A stretch of 64,000 nt of DNA, from assembly GCA_905331475.1 (NCBI GenBank), contig CAJNYU010001219.1:1-64000 (forward strand), given 5' to 3'. Below are positions 23,663-37,900 of this stretch, one piece after another (position 1 is the first letter of the stretch; each line of letters starts with the position of its first letter). A program made the position numbers and the translations under genes. The notes under the pieces were generated by a model, which did not search any database, was not told where the DNA came from, and was given only the letters and a program-made list of their open reading frames with translations. The stretch comes from Rotaria socialis. Taxonomy: Eukaryota; Rotifera; Eurotatoria; Philodinida; Philodinidae.

Positions 23663-26600
23663 GTTTCGTCTCTTAAAAACAGAAGAAATACAGATGCACT
23701 AGATGATTAAGAATATTTTAGAAATTTTTAAAGACAAATTTTAGTAAAACAATATTCTTTTCAACATTTGTTCGAAGTAAAAGTGGAGTGTAATAGTAAT
23801 GCTGAATAAATAAAAAGAAAATTTCAGGTGAAAATAGGAAGGAGTAAAGAGAATCAAGCGATAACTAATAAAGATTTGTTTTTCTTAATAACAACATGAA
23901 TCAACTTGGCAACAAATGAACTAAATACAACATAAAATAATGCTACAACTTTCGTGGAAAATTTACTATTCAATGAAGTAATAAAATTTGCCTTTGAAAT
24001 TCTTCTAGGAAAAAATGTTCTATACTTTCGAAGAACATTAACAGACGTTTCTTGACAAATACTTTTTCCTATTTTTTAGCATTCTGAAGTTTACTGATGA
24101 GTCACAAAAATGCTTTTTTAATATAAAATTTTGTACGTCTATATAGAAAAGCTGTCGAACGTATTTGGATTTAGTAAGTTTATACCTAGTAAAAAGTGAA
24201 AACTAATCGGAAAAAAATGATCTTACAAATAATATAACTTTTAAGCGGTACAATGTTTCTATGAATAATTGAATTGAAACAGAACTATTGGAATTAACAT
24301 TTATGCCGGAACATTTATTATGTTGAAAAAAAATAATAAGAATAATTCTGTAAACAAATTTTCAGAAGAAACGTTTTGTTCAATTTATAAAATCTTAAAG
24401 ATAATGAACAGAACAATGAATATGAGTTATGCATATTTTTATGGCGAGAAATGTATCAAAATAATTAAGTACCTCTCAAATATAGTCTAAAACTTTATCT
24501 AGATCAACCAGAGCTGACTGCATCAATGAAAAAATGTTCTTCGATGATTATATCTTGATCAGTTCACAAATTATCGATTGTCACTCATGTTCAATTCATT
24601 TTATTTTTTCCTTCCATCTTGACTAGTGACTATAACAAAACAGTGAACGAAAAAGCGAAAATCAAAGATCGCTCAAAATGTTGAATTCTACAAAGTTCAA
24701 TAATCACTAAGCACGCAATAAAAAAATAAGTATTAAATACACAATAAAGTCATGATTTGAGAGTAAATGTATCTGAGCAGTTATGGAAGACGGAAAGTTA
24801 TTAATACACTAATAAACGCTCTTCATCTTCTACACTAATCATTAAAGACTTTTTGTTAGGATCGTGGTTTGTAACAATCATACGAAAACGTTTAAGTATC
24901 GTGTATGATTGCTAGAAAAAGTCAGTCAGTCTAAATTATTATTAATTCCTTCTATTGTCATTAGTCAATATATGACTGTGAGATATTTCGACTTGTTGAC
25001 ATGACTTTCAATCTAAGAGACGTCTGTAATTAAATCGTTAGGATGTTATCGATCACTTATCTATCTATAGTTTTTGGACTATGAGCTGCGCATTATAAGT
25101 TTTCTAAAAACAAAAGAAAATGAGTCGAACTTCGACAAGACAACTAGAAAAGAAATCAATATAGTCTTTTGATCCATCATGTGCTTATTGAAATGTATGT
25201 ATGGAAACTATCTATGTTCTATGATTATCAGTATGATAGAAAATGAAATACCTTCATTCTGACTTCATTCGATGCACGGAGTCTTTCTACAATTGCATCA
25301 ATTCAGGTACTTTTCTTTCATAAATATAACTTATTCAAATACCTTGGCAAAGCTTTATTATTTGCATCTTATAACCAGTTTTACTTTTTATCAAACAAAA
25401 AAAAACACACATTTAGCGTTTCATGGATATTTTGTCAGTTATCATCTAGAAGAGATTGATAAGAACAAGTTAAAACAAACGCTATGCACAATGCTTTATT
25501 ATTATTAACTAAGCTCATTCACAAAACTAGTTAATTAAAAAACTAAAAACTATCCAAAAAAAACAGCGTTACTCAAGTTAGTCTTTTTGTATAGTAGATA
25601 AAATTGATGATACCATTAGAACTGTCGATCTAAACAAAGCTATAACTGAACTGCTAACATCGACCAGCAAGTCCTTTCATTTGATTAGATCGATGCGAAG
25701 ATATTGTTTTTTATTATCTTAGTACTGACTGAAAAATATTATATATGGAACCCTTCGATTTAATTGTAATCGCATAATATCTTATCTTTTGACTAGCTGC
25801 TCATTTATCTAATAAAATGCACCTGACTACGTCTTCCATTCTTTGTCTTAAATGAAAACTAATCATATTACACTATGAATAGGCTTCATGGACGAATAGG
25901 TTAAAATCTTTCACAAGGAAATATATACAACTTTGTTACATGGCAGATGATTCAAATTCATCTCCTCTTTATTTTTTATGATGCGGCTATCACTTTCATG
26001 AACAGAGAGTGGCATCTAACCTCAAATATTAGATTATTTAATCGTTTCGTTTTTTTCTTCAGAAAGGATGAAAGTTCAGCTGTGAAAAAAACGACCATTT
26101 CTATTAGTTCAACATTTTTCTGTCTGAATGATGACATCTTCTTGTTTATTGTCTACTGAATGTCACCATGAAGTGACACGTAAATTCAATATCTTTTTCA
26201 TAAGTTTCACCATTAATAAGATAATACAACGTTTAAATTTGAATTACTAAATCATAAGATTTTCCTATTTAATATATTTGTCTGGTTATCATCGTGATAG
26301 AATTCATGCATGGAAGTAGAAACACTTCTGAAGTCTTCAAGATCTTTAAAATATTGAACGCCATAACCTTCTTAGCACAGGTTATCATAGATTGGTTGGC
26401 GGCTTAATTAACCTTAATTAGAATATTATCTAAAATTTATCATTTTTAAGTAGCCAAAGATAAACAATTCTGTTTTGTTTCCATCAAACTAATTGTAATA
26501 TCAAGTACGCCCGCATATATCTATTATTTGCTTTTTGTGTTCTATCAAATATAAAAGAGGAAGACTAGGAAAATTTGATGATATATATTTGAATGTAGAA

Positions 26601-27025
26601 ATCAATAAACTTTTGAGTATTCTGCATACATAGCCTGTCTCGTATCTATTAATAATAGACTTCTATAAGCAAGCAAACTTATGTTGATACTTGTCATGCG
26701 CGATTCAAATATTTTCCTCAAATAAAAAACAGCCTTCTCCAAAACGAATCATTAAACTGTGCTTATCTTACTCATATTGGATGTATTACCTTGCAGACGA
26801 AGGTATACGAATATTTGATTGATATCGTGTTCATTGTGAAGGACTTTCTACAGGTAACTTAGTGTATATTAGTCTTTTTTCTTTATATAAAACAAGGACT
26901 CCATTTTGAATTACATATACCTTGGGTATTTGATTAAACAAAATATTTCGTGGTTGAAAAATTCTGGAATACGAATCGATCGAAGTGCGCGCGTGTGTGT
27001 GGGTGTGTATGCATGAAAATAACCT
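23663..27025. other. Intergenic
   Basis: A 3.4 kb A+T-rich stretch between the divergently oriented large PARP gene and the small stefin-like gene. It should hold both promoters. I see no supported gene in it. Confidence 0.5.
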
Positions 27026-27578
27026 ATGTGGGAAGACGATCCAACACAAATACATTCACAATGTTTAGCTATTCCAGGGTAAAATACTCCTGTAAAAAGT
27101 TAAATCTTTTTCTTTACTTTTACTTTCATAGAAGAGATGTAGAATCGGGTGGAATCACATCATTTTCTGAATTAACAATAGCAGATACATGTGTATTTGG
27201 TCAAGTATTTGAAATTTAGTGTTTTTTTTAAATTTCAATGTATTTTCTCATCTTGACATATGTTTAGTACAAAAATGCAATAAGCGAACGAATTCGTCAA
27301 GAAACAAATCTACATTTCCCTGAAAATTTTGAATTCGTTCCAACAAGTGTTGCTAGACAAATTGAATCGCCTGATAATTGTTACTTTCGTGTAAGTTCCT
27401 ATGTTTTCTTCTACGAATAATGACTTTAATCTTTCAATATCAGATTGATTTACCTCATTCAATTGTAACAATCAAAATTATTCCCAATCCACATGTTTAT
27501 GATCTTTCAAAACACATAAGCCTTCAAATAGAACCTTTTGTTACTCGTAAATCTTCCGATATTGAACTTTCATTCTAA
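27026..27578 (+). CDS. Small stefin/cystatin-like protein (divergent)
   Basis: Exons 27026-27078, 27132-27204, 27268-27390 and 27444-27578 join in consistent phase to 127 residues; introns are 53, 63 and 53 bp. The middle and end follow the order of a type 1 cystatin (stefin). There is a Gly pair near the start (ESGGIT), an amphipathic helix (YKNAISERIRQETN), then NFEFVPTSVARQIES in the position of the QVVAG strand. NCYFRIDLP stands where stefins have NYFIKV, and KIIPNPH sits in the place of the second loop. The inhibitory QxVxG motif is replaced by QIESP, so cathepsin inhibition is doubtful. No signal peptide is seen. The start ATG was chosen because it is the first in the only frame that connects all four exons. 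The family call is tentative; the gene structure is firmer. Confidence 0.55.
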
Positions 27579-28991
27579 TATAAATATACGTAAATGAGGA
27601 ATTCAATGATATGCCTTCTCAATAACTATCTTTTTCATGCTCAAATTGTATTGAACAAAAATCAGAAAACAAAACAAAACATTTTTATTTACACGCAAGG
27701 AAACATATTTTTTTCAACATGTTAACCATGTATTTGAAATTTAATCAATACTAATCTTGACTAGATAAAAGTTAAGTTCTCTCCCAGCGAACTAAAAAAT
27801 CGAGATATTATCTAATAAAACAAAATCTTAATGAAAAATTCCCATCATATTTAATGTTTACAGAGAATTTGTGAATAGAAGTGTTTTTTCTTTGTCAAAC
27901 TGTGTGTGATTATCGAGTTTTTGGCTGCTCTATTTATCTAATAATCAGAACTTACAATAATGGATATATATATATATTATTTCTTGTTCTTTTTACTCGA
28001 TTGTAACGAAGTACTTTACATGAAAACAAAGAAATTTATTCATCAATTAAATCGAAAAATTGAACAAAAACAAAAATACTCTTCATAGATGAACTTCATC
28101 ATATTAAATGAGCGTTATATTATCTGACTGAAGCAATTGACGGATTTGTACAAGAAGATGATGAACAGGTAATAATATACTGACATGATTTTCTCCAATA
28201 TGTTGATTGATCTATTCATACAAAAAATTAAAAAATACATAAAAATGTAATAATTAATAGAACTATCCACAAAACTCCTTTCCATCGTTTATCTGTAAAA
28301 TTCATACGGCTTCGTCATAATACATTTGATACGCACTAATTGCTTTTCTAGTATAAGTGTTCGTCGAATAAAAAATGTATCTGATTTATTTCTGCATGTC
28401 AAGTGGATACCTCTATTAATTTGCTGGCAACGACTCGTTTGTGACTAATTTTCCTCTTTTTTTTCTATCGTGCCTTTCTTAATTGACTATAATAGCTACG
28501 AGTCTTCTAAGCATAGATTACACTCATAAGTTAATTTGTAGTGTACATTTAATAAAGCTTCGATAGGCTTAAGGGAAAACACCATATGGATTACTACTAA
28601 AAGTTATATTTTGATCAGTCTCAGTGTGTTTTTGTGTTAGTTAAAGAATGGCTGTGCCAGTAATCGTTTTTGATATTTATCTTAGTTAAAAAAGAAGCAT
28701 AACACAGCGCTCGTTAGAGCCATCGAAAATGTTTTTTTTACTCATTTCAATTTTGATAAGCAATTGCTGAAATGTATCAGAAGCATCAATGTACTGTTCG
28801 CAAGAAGCTATAATATTTTATTCAGACACCTACTATCCTCAACTACCAGAGTATTATTCGTAATCAACAATTTTATATCTTAGTTGTTCATGTCTGTGAA
28901 GGCAGAGTCAAAAAAACTTGCAAGTACTATTTTTCTTCGAAAATCTTCTATGAATTCTATGAAAGATCGATTATAAATATGATTAACTTAC
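27579..28991. other. Intergenic between two convergent genes
   Basis: This stretch holds the 3' ends of the stefin-like gene (+) and the plexin gene (-). The terminal plexin exon probably lies here; a candidate (KIFEEK then stop, after TTTCATAG at about 28956-28949 on the minus strand) is too short to be sure. Confidence 0.45.
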
Positions 28992-31900
28992 AAGTTCACT
29001 ATATAGTTCGTAAAATTGATAAAGTTTTAGTAAAGATTCAATTGCATTATCGTCTTTAAGTGTTAACGATCGAGTATCAATTGGAGAAAATTGTGGATTG
29101 AATTGATTTGACGAACAAATGTGAAAGTTATTTTTATTAAATGTTGAAAAATATTTTTTATCGTCCATAAATAATAATTTTATTTCCGATGAGAACTATG
29201 AAAACAAGAAAAAGAAAAATATTAGTTTGTCTTTTTTTTAAGTTTAAGTTTTACTTCTGCTTTAGTATCAAATATAAATTCTAATCCATCGGCAATAGAA
29301 TTCAAGCAGGATTCTATTATTGGACATGTTGAACGACATAGCATTAAACGGTTCAGTCGCCGAATTAAATCACTCACCAGTTGAATATATCTATTGAATA
29401 AAAACAATTTTAAAATGAAATGGAACTAATTCAATGTCATAGTTTGACTGTAGGAGGAGCTTTTAATTTTTATCATTCACTTATGAAATTCAGAAAAACA
29501 TTGAGAATTAGAGAATTTATAGTTCTTAAAAGCTCTACTACATTTCAATAATTAAATCTTCAACATGAGACAAACTAGTTAGTATTCTAGTATGAGATAC
29601 TGGAGGCAACAAAAAAATTAATTTTCATTTATAAAAAACGACTAAAAGAGTTTTTTTTTTCTATTATTACAATATCATTCAGATACAATGAACATTGTTC
29701 TCAACTAATTAAAATTGGATTCAGCTGATCTCTATGCTGTATGAAATATATGAAAGCACTCGAAATAAATGCATATACAAGTACTTTACAACGATCTAAA
29801 ACATATATTTTATTATGATAACACCATAGTAGAAAAATTCATCAGTTTTATATCTTGTTTTTTTAATGAAGAACATTACAAAATTTCATCAATCTATACA
29901 ATATTTAATAGTAGACAAATATAACATAATGACTCTCAATATATCTTATGGTTAAGTAAAAAAACTGCTTGCTGGATAAATGTGTGCTAATCAAATTTAA
30001 AAACGTTTTCTGGACATCCTCTCGATCACAGTTTAATATCACTCATAACTTTACAAAAAACGAAATTCAACAAGTATTTCACGAAAAAATTGTATTATCT
30101 CCTTCTCTAGAGATACACGTATAGTCTATTCTATAAATTTAAAACTATTGTTCTATCCTCCTCAAATTGGTGAAATATCTTGAGATTTTTTAAATATTTT
30201 GCAATACTCCAGATCATCTAAATTTCATTCGACAATTCAAGAACAGACATAAGACTTTTTACAATCCAATGAAATAGTACAAAAACTGGTAGTTTCAGAT
30301 ATCTAAGACTATGTTTTTTTCTTGTACGAATTTCTTCTGGTCTTATAAGACCAGCAATAGAATCATATGAGACTGTGCAGTTAGATTATTTGATCTACGA
30401 ATTCGTTTTATTATCTAGTTAGAAAAAAATTACAAAGATGAAGAGCGTTTATCATAGCCTATCAAATTAGTTCAGAGTTCGATGAGGTTTATAGTTGCTT
30501 CAACAAGTTAAAATCTTAACATAGAAGTCAACTACAGCTTGGTCCTAAAAATCAACATTGAATGCAAATAAAAACAATTTGTGCAATCTTTGCAAAAACA
30601 ATCTATGTAGCTTTTATTGATAATAACAATTTAATTGTTTTAGGTAATTTATTCCTTGAATAGCACATTTCATCGTCATCATTATTTTACGTAGTCCTCT
30701 AGAAATTTGCCAAGAGACTAGAGTTCATATTTCAAAACAAGATGTGATTAATCTATGCATGTATGCTATGATAAAGATGTTGACAAGAAAGAAGGATCCA
30801 ACTTTTTTCACTCCGAGACTCATTTTACGTCTTGTTTTATGGATAGTTCTATTGAGAATATTAAGAGAACAGACTAGATTTGAATCGAGAATAAATTAGT
30901 TTTGGCGAGTTCTAGTAGCGAGTTTTCGTATTGGTGACACTAATCAGAACAAAAGTCAAAATATCATATGACAAGATGAAGTTTCATAATTTCTTTCCGA
31001 TGATTTGAAACATTTGATCATGCTATTTATTTGAACTCTATAGTATCTACTGACACTTCGTCAAGCATGACTAAAATACCGCATCAATTATGAAAAGACT
31101 ATCTCTGACAAAATGTTTATTTTGATAAATGGAAAAAAAGAACGAAATATATTTACCGTTGAAATAATACTTGTTGATTCTCTTCATTTTCGAAAATGAA
31201 AAATAAATCTAAGCCATTCATAATTTGTTGGCAAAAGTAAATAAAAATTTGTTGTAATCGATGTTTATTTTCTTTTAATTTTTCTTCCATGAGATTTTTT
31301 TCCAAAATCAATTCATTTTCTTTACATAAATGATAAACAAATGTTTTCGATTCTTTTTTCATGGTATATTTCTTTTGACAATAAACTGTTGAATTTGTTA
31401 AAGAATTTTTTAACATAGGAATTTGATCTGAATATGAATATGCATTAATAGATGGCATTGACAAGTCAACTTCATCATATTCCATGAGACGGTTTGTATT
31501 TTCATTTGAATTTAAATAATGAATTATTTTTTGTTTTAATTTATCTATGGTATCACAATCAAGAACATTGACATGGAAATGCAATAAGTTTTCATAATTT
31601 ATTTTTAATTCATATGAACAATATGCGATATTATTTAATAGTAATGTTGTTGATGATACTGAACGAGATGAACGGTTTAACAGTTCATCACATGGTGATG
31701 AATCGATTGAATCAATTAATATGCGTAAAAAATCATCGAATAAATGAAATTTATTGATTAATTGATTTTTCGATTGAAGAAAAAGATTCGAAACAAATTT
31801 TTGAAAAATACTTTCACGTGTCAATGGAAATAATTTAAAATTTTGCGGACTATACCGAAATAAATACACATATGATTCTATTAAATCAGTCGAATTGTTC

Positions 31901-34900
31901 TCAATCAGTTGATCGATAAAAGCGTCTGAAAATGGTTTCATATTTAGTAAATCATAAAATAGTTCCATTGATGGACGATATTTTGTCGAAGAAAATCTTT
32001 AAAAAAGAATAATTTTGTTTTAAATCAAAGAATAAGATAGTGTTTAAAAGTGTTTCTTTTCTGTTCCTTTTAAAATATTTACATTTCTTCTGTTGAAATT
32101 AGGTCGCATATGACTATCTATGATATACTGTGAGTATTTTTTTTATCATAACTTGAAATTGACTTAGCGACTGAGAAGTATTCTCAGTGCTCGTCTAATA
32201 CTTAATTCCAACATGAAAAACGAAAATATTTTGAAGGACAGTAACATAACTTCATATATTATCATATTTTCTTTTGATTTTACTTGTGATTTTTTTTAAA
32301 TAAAAGTTTCTTTAGTTGATCATCTTCTATTGATATTGTTGTTAGAAATGATGAACTCATTTGTAATTGTTCCATAATTGGTGGAGTACAACGTTTTTCT
32401 TGATAATAGGGACATTGTAGAAGTGGTGCTCGTGTTAAAGTATTATCATGTGATGATAAACAAGATATTTGTTCATAAACTTGATAGTAAGGAGCGGGTG
32501 ATGCAGATGTGTCAGTTGACCAAAATTGTCTTTCATTTTCTTTTACATTGTTTTTATTGGATAAAACGTTTGTTTTAGATTTAGACTTTCCAAAATATTT
32601 ATAAAATAGATAAAGACCAAAACTCAACACTGATACTGTTAAAAGAGAACTAGCAAATATAAGAGATACAATCGTTATTTTTGAATATTTGACAGATAAT
32701 AATCGATTATAGGATAAATAACCAATTAAATATTCACGATAGCCAATACGAAAACGAATTGGACCAATTGAAGAATTGAATAATGTACAATCATCTAAAT
32801 TTAAGTTAAGAAAAAAATGTTTTGTCGAATATTTTCCTATGTATTGATAAAAAATATGAGTAATTTGTTCGTAGGATGTTCAAGTTAAAAAAGAAATGAA
32901 CGAATTATTTATGTTTTCATAGAATATTCCAGTTATATGTACGTAGTCAATCAAATAATCGATCAAGTTCTTTTGTCAAATACATCGATGTACTATCTCC
33001 AGAAAAATTATTAGTTTGTTTTTTGTTTTTTCATATTGTAGTAGATATCTTACCTGCTTAGTTTGTACTCTGGCTCTCGTTAATAATAGAAGAAGAGAAG
33101 ATTGACAAATTTTCAAAGGTCTACTATTCATGATTACTCTTGTTCGTTTTCGAATAAGTTCTTGTCTTTGTTTAAAATACTCTTCCGATATATTGATTCG
33201 ATTGTTTTGATGTACAACGATACTGATTAAAAGACTGAAATCTATGTTAGAACATGGTTCGTTTTCTATATATTCAGATGATCTCAGACATCAAAAATCG
33301 ACAAATTACCAGTGTTCACTACGTAAACAGAGCAGATCTATACAAATTTATCTGCATAGGAAAGGTAACAGTTTGATATAAGTACTGAAAGATTATTCAA
33401 GAGTTTGAAATTTTTCTCAGTATGAATAGGAAATCTGTTAGTTATTACGAAATTGCAAATTCAAGAAAAACATAAAGATAGAGAAGTGTATTCGCCGAAG
33501 AATGAATAGAAAACTAACCTTGTTGTTGTGGATTATTGAGAATAATAGCTGTGTTTATTATTAATTTTTGTGGTGGTTGGCATGTAATACTTTTAGATGT
33601 GAACGTTCTAAGTTTACATTCTGAGCATCCAATAAATAATTGAATGTCAGACATTGATGCAGCTTCTGTTAAATTTTCTACATGTAATTTTAATTCTTCA
33701 CCTGTGTACGGTAAACTTGGTAGTGTTGATGATATATTTAATAGCACATCAGGAATATAATGAAATTGGATGATGTTGGTTAATGAAATGATCGAATTAT
33801 CAAAATAAAGTGAAAAATTAACATCTAATGGTGGCGACGGGAAGTCGTTCGATGATGTTGGAAGACTTGGCGTACGAAAATAAAATGATGAGATCATTCC
33901 ATCTTCTGTTGATAATATATCATTTGTATTTATCTAAATAATAATTATTATTTTTATAGAATCGCAATACGGTGAAGAAAACTACAAAAAAGAAAAGCAA
34001 TAACAAACTTTTAATTTCGCAATCCATTTCCTATGAGAAAACTTCACAGTAATTGTTTGAGCTGATCCAAAATGCATTCCTCGAACGAATACCAGACGTC
34101 CACCACTAGAATGAAACCCAAACAAATGCATATTCAAAATTTCTTATATACTTTTTATTTGTTCGAAATCAAAAGATGATTTATATATTTGAGTGAAACG
34201 AGAAATCGATGGTAATCTATTAAGATCATCCAAATATTTTACCAAGTCTTAAAATAAGTGTGGAATGATATGAAACTCTCAATGTATTAAAAGACTTGAA
34301 ACTCTTTTTCTTCGATCTCATCATGTTAAAATATCAAAAATGATCTTCTCATAGAGAGACAACTCTGTGGTATGTTGATCAAATTTCATTTGTTTCTTTT
34401 GTCTTCGTCAAAACTTCACTCCAACTCTATTGACGAAATGGGCCAGATTCAGAACTAGCTTTAAAATCTCCATTGTAATTGTCTATCAGAATTATATCTA
34501 TTGCTATTAGTATTGAAACTTCTCAATAGGTAAATAACTAAAAGAAAGTAAACCAAGTCTTTCTTATCAATTTTATTTTGAATCACTCGTCTATGTTGAG
34601 ATTTGACAAATTTAGATAGGATTTGTTCATAGTGAAATGTACTACTATCATAGTTCGTTGTCCTCAAACTAATTTCAATTAATATGGATGCTTAGAAAGA
34701 AAAATAAATCTGACTACTCAAACATTGAAAACAAAGTCAATGTTTGGTTTTGAAAACTATTGCCGCATCTGTTCGTGAAAAGAAAAATCATTTTTGAAAC
34801 TGATATTCTAAACTGTTATTGAATTTGTTGATCTGAAATGATATGTGAAAAGATCAAGATCTTTAATTAATCATTCAATTTAATTCTTACTTTAATTATT

Positions 34901-37900
34901 GAATATTATCAAGAGAATAGCAGGTTGATTTGAAAAATTTAATGCTCACGAGAGTCTCAATTTGTGGCACATCCTGGTCGATTTTGATTATAAAATGAAT
35001 TCACTCAAAATAAACTGTCTAATTTAAAGGTCATGTAAAGAACAGATAATATTTATATTGTCTCAAACTTAAACAGATTTATATTATTCAGAACCTATCT
35101 TCTTCAATGACGATCGGAAGTATTCGAAAAATGCTACTTGATTAAAATTAATATTTCTACATCTAGTGACAAATAACTACTCAACATATGATCGTTTGAA
35201 CAGCTTATACATTTCAATTTTAATAAATAACAATACATATGAGAACATAATTGAATGAACAGTTCCTGTTTCTACCTTGCAAAACTAATTGTTGGATCAA
35301 TATCTTCAACGATTGGATTTGGTGTTACTTTTAAATTTTGTTCAACATTCAATAATTGTTTATCAATTTTTACAGTTATATTATAAATTTTCGATGCCAT
35401 TGGCGGTAATTGGCACGATAAATTATTTAATGATATTTGTTTTAATTGTAAACATGGATAATCTCCAATAAAAATTGTTTGTTCATTACCAATAAATAAA
35501 TTTTTTCCACTTAGATAAAGAATTTGTCCACCAACTTCATAAGCAATATTTGGAGTTATAGAATTAATTGACGATTGACAGTATTCAATATATTCTTTTG
35601 ATAAAATGTATATTGAATTCGAGAAATGAACACTTATACGTCCTTTTCGTGAATAATTCGACATGTTTGCTTGACATTGAATTATATTTGATGAATTAAT
35701 TGATAAACAAGGTATATCAGCAAGTAAAATTTCAATAATTTCTTCATTAATATGTTCATTTAAAAATATATTAATTATCGTTCTACCATTTAATGGAATT
35801 GATTTCGGTGAAAAATCGACAATACGTAACGATGTACATTGTTCATTTATTAAGCATTTATTTATTGATTTCGTTAAACATCGACCTTGACACCATGAAC
35901 ATTTTGAACGTAAATTACATTTATCACATGTATCATAAAGATCACAACGATAAATAAACATTTTTATTGGATTACCGATCAAAATATTATTTTGATGAAC
36001 TGTTAAAAAAACGATTTGGTCATTTTCATCATTTATATGTGAAATTTTTGAAATTGAACAAATCCTATCTGAATTAACTAAGCCGTATATTGTTTCATTT
36101 AAACGACACTCAATTCGATTATCATATTGAATGTGATCAAATTTTAATGGAATTTCAATGGATTGTTTTGATTCAAGAAAAATATTCGAAGAATTTAATA
36201 GATCAACGGATGAACACTGAGATGAAAATTCAGTGCACATTGATGAACATCGTTGTGAACACCATTGACATCCAATTTCAGATCGACATGACACACAAGA
36301 TGAATACGATGAACAATTGTAAAACGTAAAGTCTGATACTGTTGCTATGCTTACATTTGATGGCCATTTTATGATGGATAGACGAAGTTTTAAGTGAGAA
36401 TCTGAATAATTCAAAATTTATTTTTTAATATCAAATATGTCTGTGACTACCTTGAAAAGATCGTACTAATCACGATTTAAAATATAGAATCTTATTTTTT
36501 CTTCTCTGTCTATGAGTCCTGTCACAGAGTTGCAATTAAAACTTCTAAGAATTCAATTTTAATTATTGCGTTACTGTGCATAGAACTGAAAAATTCCTTT
36601 AAGATTTTGAATATATGCACGCTGGTATCGTACCGAAATCAAATACTTTACCATTCTTATTCTATTCATATAGTTGTCAATTAATCAAATAAACTTATAT
36701 TTAATTATTTTCTCACATAAAAACAATTTATTCATTGTTCATAACTCGACGACTCGATATACTCTAGTAAATATCTTAGAGTAAATCTATGAAGTTTAGA
36801 ATCTTTCAAATTATTTATATACAAGTTTCCGTTTCTTCTCTATTCAATTTTTAGGAAATCTTCACAAAGTTTCTTCCGTGGTCATCGATCTTATGGTATT
36901 CAAGTATGGTTCCTTTTTTTCATCTATAAAATTGTTAATTAATATTCAATCACACAACAATCTAACATCCTTTTCTTCCTAAAGAAGTTGTACTATGATG
37001 ATTCATTGAATAGAAATTGTGCAATGCAAGAAACACTATTTCGATTCACTAATATTATATCATCATAATAAATTAATTTCTCATAAGAAAAAAGAATCAT
37101 AGAGAAACTGTTCAGCTAGAAGAATGAAAGACATGATCACTAGACACTCGAGAGGTAAAATCTCTCTTGTATATGAATTAAATTTTATCTCCTGATGTTC
37201 TATTACAAAAACAAAAAGAGATTCTTAGTATCTATCAACGATAATCATCTTTGTAACAAGAATGACTTGATAAGAACCAGGCAAAAGATAAAACGATTTC
37301 AAGTAAAGTTATTCCAATATCAATGCGCAATTTATAAAGAAACCGCAACGATATGGACACATCAAAAAGAAAAGAAGGGAAAAAAGCGAAAACAAATCCA
37401 TCAAAATATATAATTATATTCAAATCAAGTAATCATACTCGTCGATAGCAACGTACAAACTGTAGAAAAAGAACTAACAAATACGCATTCTAATCGGAAA
37501 TAATCAATGCAATTTTTTCTAATTCAAATTTTTTTTACAGCAATAAATGATCTCAATGTTACCTTTCTATCTTATCTTTCAATCAAATATTTAAAAAAAA
37601 GACATTCTACGTCGTAAAAAGTCATTAGTTTACCAATGAATTCTTATGAATATTTATATACATATTAAAAAAGATTATGACAATAAAAATCATCTAATTG
37701 AAATTTTTTCATCTTTCTAATCAACGAATTTCAGTTTTGTTTTTATCAAACAATCTAATCTCTTACCTTTATGAACATGAATATTTTTTGATGGCGTGGG
37801 ACACGAAAGACGATTATGATCTAATTTAATTGCTTGTGTGCTTGCCGATAATATTTTATCCATAAAAATACATTGATAGATTTCGTTATGTTCTAATTGT

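Noticed and set aside
33050-33250. Extra plexin exon (INISEEYFKQRQELIRKR...) between the last TIG exon and the membrane exon
   Set aside because: The flanking exons already join in correct phase without it, and it does not resemble a TIG domain.
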